NCBI GenBank assembly: GCA_016869515.1
Contig: VGDZ01000026.1
Coordinates: 1-36,640, forward strand
Direction of reading: 5' to 3'
DNA: 36,640 bases
Source of the DNA: Alphaproteobacteria bacterium
GTDB taxonomy: Bacteria > Pseudomonadota > Alphaproteobacteria > VGDZ01
The notes beneath the pieces were generated by a model, which made no database searches, was not told where the DNA came from, and saw nothing but the letters and a program-made list of their open reading frames with translations. Within the stretch, counting starts at the first letter, position 1; every line of letters starts with the position of its first letter. Of the stretch, positions 15,627 through 23,874 are shown piece after piece. Made by a program: the position numbers and the translations under genes.

Positions 15627-16624
15627 AGGGTTGGCCGGCGCACCTCGCCGCCCTGGCGCTGACCGCGCTCGGCCTGTTGGCGGCGACCTTCTTCATCGGC
15701 CGCGTCGTGCCGATCGATCCGGTGCTGGCGGCGATCGGCGAGCGCGCGCCGCCCGAAGCCTATCGCACCATGCGCGAGGCGTTCGGATTGGACCGGCCGG
15801 TGTTCGAGCAATTCTTGCGCTATCTCTGGCAGGTGCTGCGGCTCGATTTCGGGGATTCGATCCTGACCGCGCGTCCGGTGGCGCGGGATCTGCTGCGGGT
15901 GTTTCCCGCGACTTTCGAACTGGCGACTGTGGCGATGCTGCTGGGGATCGGGTTCGGGCTACCGCTGGGCGTCGCCGCCGCTTTCTGGCATGGCCGCTGG
16001 CCCGACGCGCTGGCGCGCGGCGTGGCGCTGTTGGGATATTCGGTGCCGGTGTTCTGGCTCGGGTTGATGGGATTGCTGGTGTTCTATGCCGGGTTGGGTT
16101 GGACCGGCGGTCCCGGGCGGTTGGCGATCTGGCTGGAGGACGATCTGCCGCGGGTCACCGGGCTGATGACGGTCGATGCCGTGCTGGCCGGACATTGGGC
16201 GGCGCTGGCTAGCGCGCTCGGCCATCTCGTCCTGCCGGCTTCGGTGCTGGGTCTGTTTTCCGCCGCCGCCATCGCCCGCATGACCCGCGCCGCGCTGATC
16301 GAGCAGCTGGCCCAGGACCACGTCACCGCGGCGCGGGCGCGCGGCATTCCCGAATGGCGCGTGGTGCTGCGCCACGGCCTGCGGCCGGCGGCGGCGCCCC
16401 TGGTCAACACCGTCGCCCTGAGTTACGGCCATCTGCTCGAGGGCAGCGTGCTGACCGAGATCGTCTTCGCCTGGCCGGGGCTGGGGCTTTATCTGACTCA
16501 GGCGCTGCTCAGCGCCGACATGAACGCGGTGCTGGGCGCGACCTTGCTGGTCGGCGTCTTGTTCATCGGCTTGAACGCGCTGTCCGATCATTTGGTGCGC
16601 CGGCTGGACGCGCGGTCGCGATGA
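15623..16624 (+). CDS. ABC transporter permease, DppB/NikB type
   Basis: This is an inner-membrane subunit of 333 residues forming half of the translocation pore. It starts with a membrane helix (HLAALALTALGLLAATFFIG), then the periplasmic loop VPIDPVLAAIGERAPPEAY and FGLDRPVFEQFLRYLWQVL, which are landmarks of the DppB/NikB N-terminus. The EAA loop contacting the ATPases is TAARARGIPEWRVVLRHGLR. About six hydrophobic helices are visible. Both ends overlap neighbours by ATGA, consistent with fixed stoichiometry of the complex. Assigned with the adjacent binding protein, second permease and two ATPases to one importer. Confidence 0.93.
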   Translation: MKGWPAHLAALALTALGLLAATFFIGRVVPIDPVLAAIGERAPPEAYRTMREAFGLDRPVFEQFLRYLWQVLRLDFGDSILTARPVARDLLRVFPATFELATVAMLLGIGFGLPLGVAAAFWHGRWPDALARGVALLGYSVPVFWLGLMGLLVFYAGLGWTGGPGRLAIWLEDDLPRVTGLMTVDAVLAGHWAALASALGHLVLPASVLGLFSAAAIARMTRAALIEQLAQDHVTAARARGIPEWRVVLRHGLRPAAAPLVNTVALSYGHLLEGSVLTEIVFAWPGLGLYLTQALLSADMNAVLGATLLVGVLFIGLNALSDHLVRRLDARSR

Positions 16625-17415
16625 GCGAGCGCATCGGCTGGGCAGCAGTCGGATTGTTGGTCGCCCTGGCCGTGCTGGGGCCTTGGCTGGGGGGCGATCC
16701 GACAGCGCAGGATCTGGGCGCTAGATTGCTGCCGCCTTCGGCCGCGCATTGGTTCGGCACCGATCATCTCGGCCGAGACCTGTTCGCGCGCGTGGTCGGC
16801 GGCGCCGGGATCACGCTGGCGATCGTAGTGCTGGTGGTGGCGGTGTCGGCGCCGCTCGGGCTGGTCATAGGCGCCGTGGCCGGAACCATGGGCGGTGCGG
16901 TCGAGGCCGTGCTGATGCGCCTGACCGACATCGCACTGGCGCTGCCGCGCCTGGTGCTGGCCTTGGCGCTGGTGGCGGCGCTGGGTCCGGGCATCGAAAA
17001 CGCCGTGCTGGCGATCGCGCTGGTGGCGTGGCCGTCCTATGCCCGCGTCGCGCGGGCCGAGGCCAGCGTGCTGCGCCAAGCCGACTTCATCCTGGCGCTG
17101 CGCCAGATGGGGGCCGGCGAGACGCGCATCGTGCTGGTGCACATGCTGCCGCTCTTGGCCGGCAGCGTGATCGTGCGGGCGACGCTGGACATGGCCGGCA
17201 TCGTCCTGACCGCGGCCGGGCTTGGGTTTCTCGGCCTCGGCGCCCAGCCACCCATGCCGGAATGGGGGGCGATGGTGGCCCAGGGCCGGCCCTATCTGCT
17301 CGACCAGTGGTGGGTGGCGACGCTGCCGGGCGCGGCCATCCTGATCGTCAGCCTGGGGTTCAATCTCTTGGGCGACGGCCTGCGCGACCGCATCGACCTG
17401 CGGAGCCGCGAATGA
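16621..17415 (+). CDS. ABC transporter permease, DppC/NikC type
   Basis: The second permease of the importer has 264 residues. The conserved segment HWFGTDHLGRDLFARVVGGA (about 42-61) is diagnostic of DppC/NikC proteins, and the EAA loop is ALRQMGAGETRIVLVHMLP. C-terminal GFLGLGAQPPMPEWGAMVAQG is also family-typical. The ATG at 16621 overlaps the first permease stop as ATGA. The frame is open far upstream, but starting there would lie wholly inside that gene. About 264 residues is slightly short, lacking the long N-terminal extension of peptide-type DppC and closer to NikC. Confidence 0.93.
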   Translation: MSERIGWAAVGLLVALAVLGPWLGGDPTAQDLGARLLPPSAAHWFGTDHLGRDLFARVVGGAGITLAIVVLVVAVSAPLGLVIGAVAGTMGGAVEAVLMRLTDIALALPRLVLALALVAALGPGIENAVLAIALVAWPSYARVARAEASVLRQADFILALRQMGAGETRIVLVHMLPLLAGSVIVRATLDMAGIVLTAAGLGFLGLGAQPPMPEWGAMVAQGRPYLLDQWWVATLPGAAILIVSLGFNLLGDGLRDRIDLRSRE

Positions 17416-18122
17416 TCGCGCTCGATGGCCTTTGCGTGCGCGCGGGCAAACGGAGCCTGATCGAGGGACTCGATCTGAGCCTGGGCCGCGAGCGGCTGGG
17501 TATCGTCGGCGAGTCGGGGTCCGGCAAGTCGCTGACCGCGCGCGCCATGCTTGGGCTGTTGCCGCGCGGGCTGACGGCGACTTGGCGGCGCTACGAGTTC
17601 GACGGACGGAAGGCCGAGCCGCGGCGATTGCGCGGTCGCGGCATCGGCCTGGTGATGCAGGACCCCAAACAGGCGCTGAACCCGGTGCTGACGGTGGGCG
17701 AGCAATTGCGCGAGACTCTGGCGGTGCACGGCCGCAAGGCCGATCCCGCTGCGCTTTTGGACGAAGTCGGCCTCGCGCCGGAAACCCTCGATCGCTATCC
17801 GCACCAGCTTTCGGGCGGCATGGGGCAGCGGGCGATGATCGCCCTTGCCTTGGCGCCCGAGCCGCGGGCGCTGATCTGCGACGAAGCCATTTCGGCGCTC
17901 GATCCCGGCCTGGCGCTGACGGTGCTGGCTTTGCTCGATCGGCTGGTCGCGCGGCGCGGGCTGGGCCTGATCTTCATCAGCCACGATCTCGGACTGGTGG
18001 CGCGGTTCTGCGATCGGCTGATGGTGATGAATCGCGGCCGCGCGGTCGAGACGCTTGCCGCCCGCGATCTCGCGCGCGCCGCCCATCCCTACACCCGCGA
18101 ACTCCTGGTGGCGGCGCAATGA
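17412..18122 (+). CDS. ABC transporter ATP-binding protein, DppD/NikD type (short form)
   Basis: One of the two ATPases that power the importer on the cytoplasmic face. In 236 residues it shows Walker A GESGSGKS, a Q-loop VMQDPKQALNPVLTVGEQL, the signature LSGGMGQR, Walker B ALICDEAISALDP and the switch histidine in FISHDLG. All catalytic residues are present. It ends soon after the H-loop and lacks the roughly 80-residue C-terminal oligopeptide extension with its cysteine cluster found in DppD/OppD, so it is NikD-like in size. ATGA overlaps join it to the permease upstream and the second ATPase downstream. Confidence 0.93.
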   Translation: MIALDGLCVRAGKRSLIEGLDLSLGRERLGIVGESGSGKSLTARAMLGLLPRGLTATWRRYEFDGRKAEPRRLRGRGIGLVMQDPKQALNPVLTVGEQLRETLAVHGRKADPAALLDEVGLAPETLDRYPHQLSGGMGQRAMIALALAPEPRALICDEAISALDPGLALTVLALLDRLVARRGLGLIFISHDLGLVARFCDRLMVMNRGRAVETLAARDLARAAHPYTRELLVAAQ

Positions 18123-18847
18123 TCGAGGTCGAGAACCTGCGTATCGCCCATGATGGGCGCGCCGTGGTCGACGGCGTGTCCTTCAAGGTCGAAGGCGGTG
18201 CGTGTCTAGGTCTGGTCGGCGAAAGCGGCTCGGGCAAAAGCACGATCCTGCGCGCGCTTGCCGGCCTCAACCGCGAATGGAGCGGCGCCATGCGCCTGGA
18301 CGGCGCCGCGCTGGGGCCGGTTCGAACGCCCGGCTTCCATCGCCGCGTGCAGATGGTGTTTCAGGAGCCGCTGGCGGCGCTGCACCCGCGCCAGAACGTG
18401 GCGCGTCAATTGGCCGAGCCGCGGTTGATCCAGCGCCTAGAGCCACGCGATCCGGTGCCGGCGCTAGCCGAGGTCGGCCTAGGTCCCGAATTGCTGGGGC
18501 GCTATCCGCACCAGATTTCGGGCGGCCAGCGCCAGCGGGTGTGCATTGCGCGCGCGCTGATGCTCGATCCCGAAGTCCTTCTGCTGGACGAGCCGACGGC
18601 GGCGTTGGACGCCGTGGTGGAACGCCACGTGCTCGATCTTCTGGCCCGGCTGAGGACCGAACGCGGCCTGACCATGATCCTGGTCAGCCATAGCCTGAAA
18701 ACCGTGCGGCGCATGGCCGGACGCGTCGCGGTTCTGGATGGCGGCCGGATCGTCGAAACCCCGACAGTCGCGGATCTCGATGCCGCCCGCCACCCGGTCA
18801 CGCGCCGCATGGTCGAAGCCGCAATCGGTTATCGCCGCGCGGCTTGA
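18119..18847 (+). CDS. ABC transporter ATP-binding protein, DppF/NikE type (short form)
   Basis: The second ATPase has 242 residues. Motifs are Walker A GESGSGKST, Q-loop MVFQEPLAALHPRQNV, signature ISGGQRQR, Walker B VLLLDEPTAALD and switch histidine in LVSHSLK. The segment PYRYPHQ-like GRYPHQISGGQRQRV is characteristic of this subfamily. Like its partner it stops before the oligopeptide-type C-terminal extension. The start is set by the ATGA overlap at 18119-18122. It is the last gene of the five-gene operon; the TTGACA of the next promoter overlaps its stop codon. Confidence 0.93.
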   Translation: MIEVENLRIAHDGRAVVDGVSFKVEGGACLGLVGESGSGKSTILRALAGLNREWSGAMRLDGAALGPVRTPGFHRRVQMVFQEPLAALHPRQNVARQLAEPRLIQRLEPRDPVPALAEVGLGPELLGRYPHQISGGQRQRVCIARALMLDPEVLLLDEPTAALDAVVERHVLDLLARLRTERGLTMILVSHSLKTVRRMAGRVAVLDGGRIVETPTVADLDAARHPVTRRMVEAAIGYRRAA

Positions 18848-18872
18848 CAGCGCTGGGGGCGGGTGATGCCAT
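18844..18872 (+). promoter_or_regulatory. Probable promoter of the secreted alpha/beta hydrolase
   Basis: A perfect TTGACA (18844-18849) overlaps the stop codon of the upstream ATPase gene. Seventeen bases later is TGCCAT (18867-18872), a weak -10. Transcription would start near 18880, about 19 bases before the ATG at 18899, with GGGGGAG as ribosome site. The hydrolase can therefore be expressed apart from the ABC operon. Confidence 0.45.
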
Positions 18873-18898
18873 CCTTCGCCTGAACGCGGGGGAGTTTC

Positions 18899-20857
18899 AT
18901 GAGAGCCATTGCCTTGATCCTGGCCGGCGCGGTGTGCGCGTCGCCGGCCATCGCCAAGATCACCTCGATCCAGATCGACAAGGTCGAGCCCTTCGCCGAG
19001 GCCATGAGTTTCGGCGCGGTGGGCGCCTATGAGCGCGTCATCGGCAAGGCCAAGGGCGAACTCGATCCGCGCCATGCCGGCAATCGCGGCATCGTCAATC
19101 TCGACAAGGCGCCGCGCAACGCCCGCGGCATGGTCGAGTACGAGACCGATCTGTTCATCCTGCGCCCGGCCGATCCCGCCAAGGGCAACGGCAAGCTGCT
19201 CTACGAGGTCAACAACCGCGGCCGCAAATTCCTGTTCCATTGGCTGATGGACGCGCGCGCCCAGTCCGCCGGCGCCAACAACGATGCCAAGTCCAAGGAG
19301 GACGCCGGCAACGGGCTGTTCATGCGCCAGGGCTACACCATGGTCTGGAGCGGCTGGGACGCCGACGCGCCGCGCGGCGCCGACGGCATGGGTCTGGCGA
19401 TGAGCGTGCCGCTGCCGCTGAAGGACGGCCAGCCCATCACGGGCGCGGTACGCGAGGAGCTGGTGTCGGGCACGCGCGGCGCGCCGGCGGACCAGTTCCG
19501 CCTGTCCTACGAGGCCAAAAGCCTGGACAAGTCCCAGGCCAGCCTGACCATGCGGCGCAAGCGCGACTACGCGCCGGTCGAGATTCCGGCCGGCGGCTGG
19601 GAATACGTCAATGCCCGCAGCATTCGCCTGCTGCCGGCCGGCACCAAGCCGGAACTCGGCGCGATCTACGATTTCCGCTATACCGCCAAGAATCCCAAGG
19701 TGCTGGGCATCGGCTATGCCGCCACCCGCGACGTGGTGGCGCATCTGCGCCATGACGGCCGCGGCTTCGCCCAGACCTACGCCATCGGCATATCCCAGAG
19801 CGGTCGCTATTTGCGCGACCACATCTCGGGCGGGTTCAACAAGGACGAACAGGGGCGGCAGGTGTTCGACGGCGTGCTGGCGCATATCTCGGGCGTCGGC
19901 CGAGTCTTCCACAATTACGCCTTCGGCCAGCCCGGCCGCACCAACACCCAGTTCGAGGATCACGACTATCCCGAAAACGCGTTTCCGTTCTCGGCCGCGC
20001 GCCTGACCGATCCGGTCACCGGGCGGACGGGCTCGCTGTTGCGCGGCGACGCTTCGGATCCGCTGCTGATGGAAGTCAACACCGCGACCGAATACTGGCA
20101 GAAGGGCGCCTCACTGCTGCATACCGATCCGCTCGGCAAGCAGGACGTCGAATTGCCGCGCAATGTGCGGGTCTACATGGTGGCGGGAACGCAGCATGGC
20201 GGGCGCGGCGGCCTGACCGACGCCGCCGGACCCTGCGCCAATCCGCGCAATCCGCACAATCCGATGCCGGCCTTGCGCGCGCTGATGACGGCGTTGGACG
20301 AATGGGTGACCAAGGGCACCGCGCCGCCGGCTTCGCGCGTGCCCAATTTCAAGGACGGCACGCTGGCGGCCGAGGACCGCATCGGCTTTCCCGCCATTCC
20401 CGGCGCGGTCGCGGCGCGGCAGGTCAACGCCGTCACCGTGCCGGTCGATTGGATCAATCCGCCGCCGGACGCCAAGCGGCGCAATTACCGCCCGCTGGTG
20501 TCCAAGGTCGATGCCGACGGCAACGAAGTGTCGGGCATCCGCCTGCCCGACATCGCCGTGCCGCTGGCGACCTATGCCGGCTGGAATCTCTACAAGTTCC
20601 CCTATGCCGAGGGCGATCTGTGCGATCGCGACGGCTCGCGCCTGGCCTTCGCCCGCACCAAGGCCGAGCGCGAGGCTCGGCGCGACCCGCGGCCTTCGCT
20701 CGAGGAACGCTATTCCAGCCACGACGACTATGTCGCCAAGGTCCAGGCCGCGGCGACGGCGCTGATGCGCGAGCGGTTGATGCTGCCCGAGGACGCCGAG
20801 GCCTATGTCGCCCGCGCCCGCGCCACCAACCCGCTGGTGGCGCCGCGCGGGTCGTGA
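18899..20857 (+). CDS. Secreted alpha/beta hydrolase domain protein (Abhydrolase_10-like)
   Basis: This 652-residue exported hydrolase has a signal peptide (RAIALILAGAVCASPAIA) followed by KITSIQIDKVEPFAEAMSFG. LYEVNNRGRK and the long GYTMVWSGWDADAP segment are typical of the large, poorly characterised alpha/beta hydrolase family with this architecture (I believe PF20091). The nucleophile elbow is GISQSGRYLRD, with the central serine as predicted catalytic residue. A late histidine in MVAGTQHGG is a candidate for the triad. The natural substrate is unknown; ester or lactone hydrolysis is likely from the fold. It lies 51 bases after the ABC operon, so its product may generate the ligand for that importer, though its own promoter makes this only a suggestion. 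Confidence 0.85.
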   Translation: MRAIALILAGAVCASPAIAKITSIQIDKVEPFAEAMSFGAVGAYERVIGKAKGELDPRHAGNRGIVNLDKAPRNARGMVEYETDLFILRPADPAKGNGKLLYEVNNRGRKFLFHWLMDARAQSAGANNDAKSKEDAGNGLFMRQGYTMVWSGWDADAPRGADGMGLAMSVPLPLKDGQPITGAVREELVSGTRGAPADQFRLSYEAKSLDKSQASLTMRRKRDYAPVEIPAGGWEYVNARSIRLLPAGTKPELGAIYDFRYTAKNPKVLGIGYAATRDVVAHLRHDGRGFAQTYAIGISQSGRYLRDHISGGFNKDEQGRQVFDGVLAHISGVGRVFHNYAFGQPGRTNTQFEDHDYPENAFPFSAARLTDPVTGRTGSLLRGDASDPLLMEVNTATEYWQKGASLLHTDPLGKQDVELPRNVRVYMVAGTQHGGRGGLTDAAGPCANPRNPHNPMPALRALMTALDEWVTKGTAPPASRVPNFKDGTLAAEDRIGFPAIPGAVAARQVNAVTVPVDWINPPPDAKRRNYRPLVSKVDADGNEVSGIRLPDIAVPLATYAGWNLYKFPYAEGDLCDRDGSRLAFARTKAEREARRDPRPSLEERYSSHDDYVAKVQAAATALMRERLMLPEDAEAYVARARATNPLVAPRGS

Positions 20858-20911
20858 GGGCCTGTCGCGGAGAGCGGGATTATGGCCTTCTGCTCTTTCT
20901 GGCCAGACGCC

Positions 20912-20935
20912 CGCCGGCATAAATAGAGGCCGGCG
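20912..20935 (+). terminator. Hairpin after the alpha/beta hydrolase
   Basis: CGCCGGC (20912-20918) pairs perfectly with GCCGGCG (20929-20935) across an AT-rich 10-base loop. It lies 54 bases after the hydrolase stop in a 217-base gap between convergent genes, where a terminator is expected. The following TCGTT is only weakly T-rich, so Rho-independent termination is plausible but not certain. Nothing else recognisable is in this gap. Confidence 0.45.
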
Positions 20936-21074
20936 TCGTTCGACAGGACCGGGTCAGGCGCGGCGCGTCGTCACGGTACGCCGATGCGCGCGCGCCGGAG
21001 CTTTCTCTCGGCGGAATGTCCGTACCTCATCGAAACGCTGCGCCGGCCGCCGGTGACGAAGGCGCCGGACGCGC

Positions 21075-21323
21075 CTATCCGCGCTTGCGCCGCTTCGGGC
21101 GGGGCCGCGAGGGATGCAGCAATTCGTGCAAGGGGGCGATGAAATAACGGATCATGGCGTTGTCGACCGTCCGCGCGGTGGCGCCGCGCCAGGCCTCTTC
21201 GGCCTTCTTGTAGCTTTGGTAGACGCCGACCAGATGCAGCGTCTCGGGCGCGGCGAACAGGTCGCGCGCCAGATCGATCAGCTCGCCGCCGAACACCAGA
21301 TAAAGTTCTTGTCGCTTGGCCAT
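21075..21323 (-). CDS. DUF4170 family small protein
   Basis: This 82-residue cytoplasmic protein resembles the alphaproteobacterial DUF4170 family. Family-like features are LYLVFGGELIDLA at the start, LHLVGVYQSYKKAEEAW in the middle and TVDNAMIRYFIAPLHELLHP near the end. A basic tail (PRPKRRKRG) follows. The function of the family is unknown. It is divergent from fabG, with only 40 bases between start codons. The predicted fabG -35 lies inside this gene's first codons, so the two are likely to interfere transcriptionally. Confidence 0.82.
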   Translation of the reverse strand: MAKRQELYLVFGGELIDLARDLFAAPETLHLVGVYQSYKKAEEAWRGATARTVDNAMIRYFIAPLHELLHPSRPRPKRRKRG

Positions 21324-21337
21324 GATCGCTCTATGCC
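21309..21337 (+). promoter_or_regulatory. Possible promoter of fabG
   Basis: TTGTCG (21309-21314) and TATGCC (21332-21337) are 17 bases apart, the same -35 sequence as seen before yicC. The predicted start near 21344 leaves about 20 bases before the fabG ATG, with a strong GAGGAGGA ribosome site. The -35 overlaps the start of the divergent DUF4170 gene. Confidence 0.35.
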
Positions 21338-21363
21338 CCTAAAGGGCGAGGAGGACTTATCCC

Positions 21364-22104
21364 ATGTTCGATCTGACTGGCAAGACCGCGCTTGTCACCG
21401 GTGCCTCGGGCGGCATCGGCGGCGCCATCGCCGCGGCCCTGCACGGTCGCGGCGCGACCGTGGCGGCCTCGGGCACGCGCAAGGACGTGCTCGATGCGCT
21501 GGTGGGGCGTCTCGGCGCGCGTGCTCATGCGGTGGCGGCCGATCTGGGCGATCGCGCCGCGGTCGATCGGCTGGCGAAAGAGGCCGAGGCCGCGCTGGGC
21601 GGGCGGATCGACATCCTGGTCAACAATGCCGGCCTCACGCGCGACGGCCTCGCGCTGCGCATGAAGGACGAAGACTGGGACAAGGTGATCGAGGTCAACC
21701 TGACTTCGGGGTTTCGCCTCGCGCGCGCCTGCCTGCGCGGCATGATGAAAAACCGCTTCGGGCGCATCGTCGGCATCACCTCGATCGTCGGCGTCACCGG
21801 CAATCCCGGCCAGGCCAATTACGCCGCCTCCAAGGCCGGCATGATCGGCCTGACCAAGGCGCTGGCGGCCGAAGTCGCCTCGCGCAACATCACCGTCAAT
21901 TGCGTGGCGCCGGGCTTCATCGCCACCGCCATGACCGATGCCCTACCCGAGGCGCAGAAGGAAAAGCTCAAGGCGGCGATTCCGGCCGGCGCCCTGGGCA
22001 CGTCGGAGGACATCGCCGCGGCCGTGGTCTATCTCGCCAGCGCCGAGGCCGGCTATGTCACCGGCCAGACCGTTCACGTCAACGGCGGCATGGCGATGAT
22101 CTGA
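21364..22104 (+). CDS. fabG: 3-oxoacyl-[ACP] reductase
   Basis: This NADPH-dependent reductase of type II fatty-acid synthesis reduces 3-oxoacyl-ACP to 3-hydroxyacyl-ACP. The 246 residues begin MFDLTGKTALVTGASGGIGG with the nucleotide-binding TGxxxGIG, then NNAG (87-90), and the catalytic Ser140, Tyr153 and Lys157 in ITSIVGVTGNPGQANYAASK. VNGGMAMI is the canonical C-terminus. It is the housekeeping FabG type, not a random SDR. Yet fabD is absent upstream and acpP, which normally follows, is about 8.9 kb away. Its stop overlaps the start of an amidohydrolase gene (TGATG). Confidence 0.95.
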   Translation: MFDLTGKTALVTGASGGIGGAIAAALHGRGATVAASGTRKDVLDALVGRLGARAHAVAADLGDRAAVDRLAKEAEAALGGRIDILVNNAGLTRDGLALRMKDEDWDKVIEVNLTSGFRLARACLRGMMKNRFGRIVGITSIVGVTGNPGQANYAASKAGMIGLTKALAAEVASRNITVNCVAPGFIATAMTDALPEAQKEKLKAAIPAGALGTSEDIAAAVVYLASAEAGYVTGQTVHVNGGMAMI

Positions 22105-23594
22105 TGACCGCGCGGCTGCTGGCGGGCGCGCGGCTGGTCCTGCCGGGCGCTTCGCCCCGGGCCGAGTTGCCGCTCGGAGCCCTGCTGGTCGAGGCCGGGC
22201 GGATCGCGGCGATCGCGACCGCGCCCGAGGAGATCCAGGCGCTGCGCGGTCGCGCCAACGAGGTCGACGATCTCTCCGGCCTGACCCTGATGCCGGGGTT
22301 GATCAACGCCCACTACCATTCCTACGGCAATGCCGCGCGCGGCACCGAGAACGCGCTGCCGCTGGAACCCTGGGCGCTTTACACCGTGGCCTATGGGCGG
22401 GCGCTGGGGCCCGAGGCGATCCGGCTGTCGATCCTGCTGGGCGCGGCCGAGATGCTGCGCGCCGGCATCACCGGCGCGATCGACCATTTCGCCCATGTCG
22501 GCTTGACCGAAGAGGCGCTGGCGGCGCATCGCCAAACCGGCATGCGCATCGGCTTCGCGCCTTTCCTGCACGATCTCTACGATCACGACGTGCTGGGCGT
22601 GGCGCTGCCGGCCGAGATCAAGCGCCGCATCGAGGGGCCGCCGCGGCCCGGACCGGATGCCATTGCCGGCCGCATCCGCGACTTGCACTCGGGCTGGCAG
22701 GGGCGGGAAGGCCGGATTGCGATCCTGTTGGGACCCAATGCGCCTTTCCGCTGTTCGGACGCGATGTTGGCTAGCTGGCGCGATTTGGCGCGGACCCTAG
22801 ACGCGCCCTCGCACACCCATCTGCTCGAAACCCGCCTCCAGGCCGAGGCCGGCGCCAAGCGTTGGGGCGAGGGACGGACGCTGGGCGCGCTCGATCGGCT
22901 CGGCCTGGTCGATGCACGCCTGTCCTGCGCGCACGCGATCTGGCTTGCGCCGGCCGAGCGCGAGTTGATGGCGCGACGCGGCGCTGTCGCGGTGCACAAT
23001 CCCAGCAGCAATCTGATGCTGGGCTCGGGGCTGATGGATCTGGCGGACTATCTGGCGCGCGGGGTGACGGTGGCGCTGGGCAGCGACACCGCCAATACCG
23101 GCGGCCGGCACGACCTGTTCGGCATCATGCGATTGGCGATGATGCTGCCCAGGCCGGGCCAAGCCGATCCCGCGCGCTGGATCGACGCCGCGGCGGCTTT
23201 CAGGTTGGCAAGCGAAGGCGGTGCCGCGGCGCTGGGAATGAAAGACGAGCTGGGCCGGATCGAGGAGGGCGCGCGGGCCGATCTGGTGGCGATCGATCTC
23301 GAACACGCCGCGAGCGCGGCGCTGGTGCCCAATCTGGCGGCGCTGGTCCAGCACGCATCGCCCGCGCTGGTGCGCGCGACCATGGTCGAAGGGTGCTGGG
23401 TCTATCGCCAGGGCAAGGTGCTGGCTTTCGACGAGGTCACGGCCCTGGCGCGATTCCGCGACCTGCGGGCCGAGATCGCCGAGCGGGCGCGGCCCGAACT
23501 CGAGGCCGCCGATGCGGCGCGCGAGGCTTTTCTCAGGCTTTACGCGGCTGGGGCGCCAGCGCCGTCACCGTCGGGTGATCGCGCTCGGACGTGA
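22104..23594 (+). CDS. Amidohydrolase family protein (deaminase/chlorohydrolase-like)
   Basis: This metal-dependent hydrolase of 496 residues belongs to the TrzA/AtzA/SsnA-type amidohydrolase superfamily, whose members deaminate or dechlorinate N-heterocycles such as guanine, cytosine, adenosine derivatives and triazines. The metal ligands visible are His-x-His in LINAHYHSYGN, a histidine in SHTHLLE, another in SCAHAIW and the aspartate in LGSDTANTGG. A beta-sandwich cap from both termini (DLSGLTLMPG; IEEGARADLVAID) is typical. The ATG overlaps the fabG stop as TGATG, so translation is coupled although the functions look unrelated. The last 62 bases overlap the end of the convergent ferredoxin gene. 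The substrate is unknown. Confidence 0.88.
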   Translation: MTARLLAGARLVLPGASPRAELPLGALLVEAGRIAAIATAPEEIQALRGRANEVDDLSGLTLMPGLINAHYHSYGNAARGTENALPLEPWALYTVAYGRALGPEAIRLSILLGAAEMLRAGITGAIDHFAHVGLTEEALAAHRQTGMRIGFAPFLHDLYDHDVLGVALPAEIKRRIEGPPRPGPDAIAGRIRDLHSGWQGREGRIAILLGPNAPFRCSDAMLASWRDLARTLDAPSHTHLLETRLQAEAGAKRWGEGRTLGALDRLGLVDARLSCAHAIWLAPAERELMARRGAVAVHNPSSNLMLGSGLMDLADYLARGVTVALGSDTANTGGRHDLFGIMRLAMMLPRPGQADPARWIDAAAAFRLASEGGAAALGMKDELGRIEEGARADLVAIDLEHAASAALVPNLAALVQHASPALVRATMVEGCWVYRQGKVLAFDEVTALARFRDLRAEIAERARPELEAADAAREAFLRLYAAGAPAPSPSGDRART

Positions 23595-23871
23595 AACGCG
23601 GCGAGGATCCGCCCGGCTTGCCCCAGCCGGTGACTTGCGGGCCGAAGAACTCGGCATTGATGGCGCGATAGGCGCTCTCGTTTGCCGGCAATTCGTCGTC
23701 GGGATAGATCGCATCGACTGGGCAGACCGACAGGCACAGCGCGCAGTCGATGCACTCCTCGGGCTGGATGTAGACCATGCGGCCGCCGACATAGATGCAA
23801 TCGACCGGACAGACCGGCAGGCAGGCCTTGTCCTTGACGTCGACGCAGGCCGAGGCGACGACGTAGGTCAC
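23533..23871 (-). CDS. fdxA: 7Fe ferredoxin, FdxA type
   Basis: This 112-residue electron carrier has one [3Fe-4S] and one [4Fe-4S] cluster. Cysteines at 9, 17, 21 and 25, then 40, 43, 46 and 50, match the Azotobacter ferredoxin I pattern shifted by one: Cys9, 17 and 50 for the 3Fe cluster, and Cys21, 40, 43 and 46 for the 4Fe cluster. CIDCALCLSVCPVDAIY is diagnostic. The start is GTG (GTG ACC TAC), three bases after the hydratase stop, which makes it the last gene of the seven-gene leftward operon. The 3' end overlaps the amidohydrolase gene on the other strand. It could accept or donate electrons for the FAD oxidoreductase upstream, but it could also be general housekeeping. Confidence 0.93.
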   Translation of the reverse strand: MTYVVASACVDVKDKACLPVCPVDCIYVGGRMVYIQPEECIDCALCLSVCPVDAIYPDDELPANESAYRAINAEFFGPQVTGWGKPGGSSPRFTSERDHPTVTALAPQPRKA

Positions 23872-23874
23872 GCC

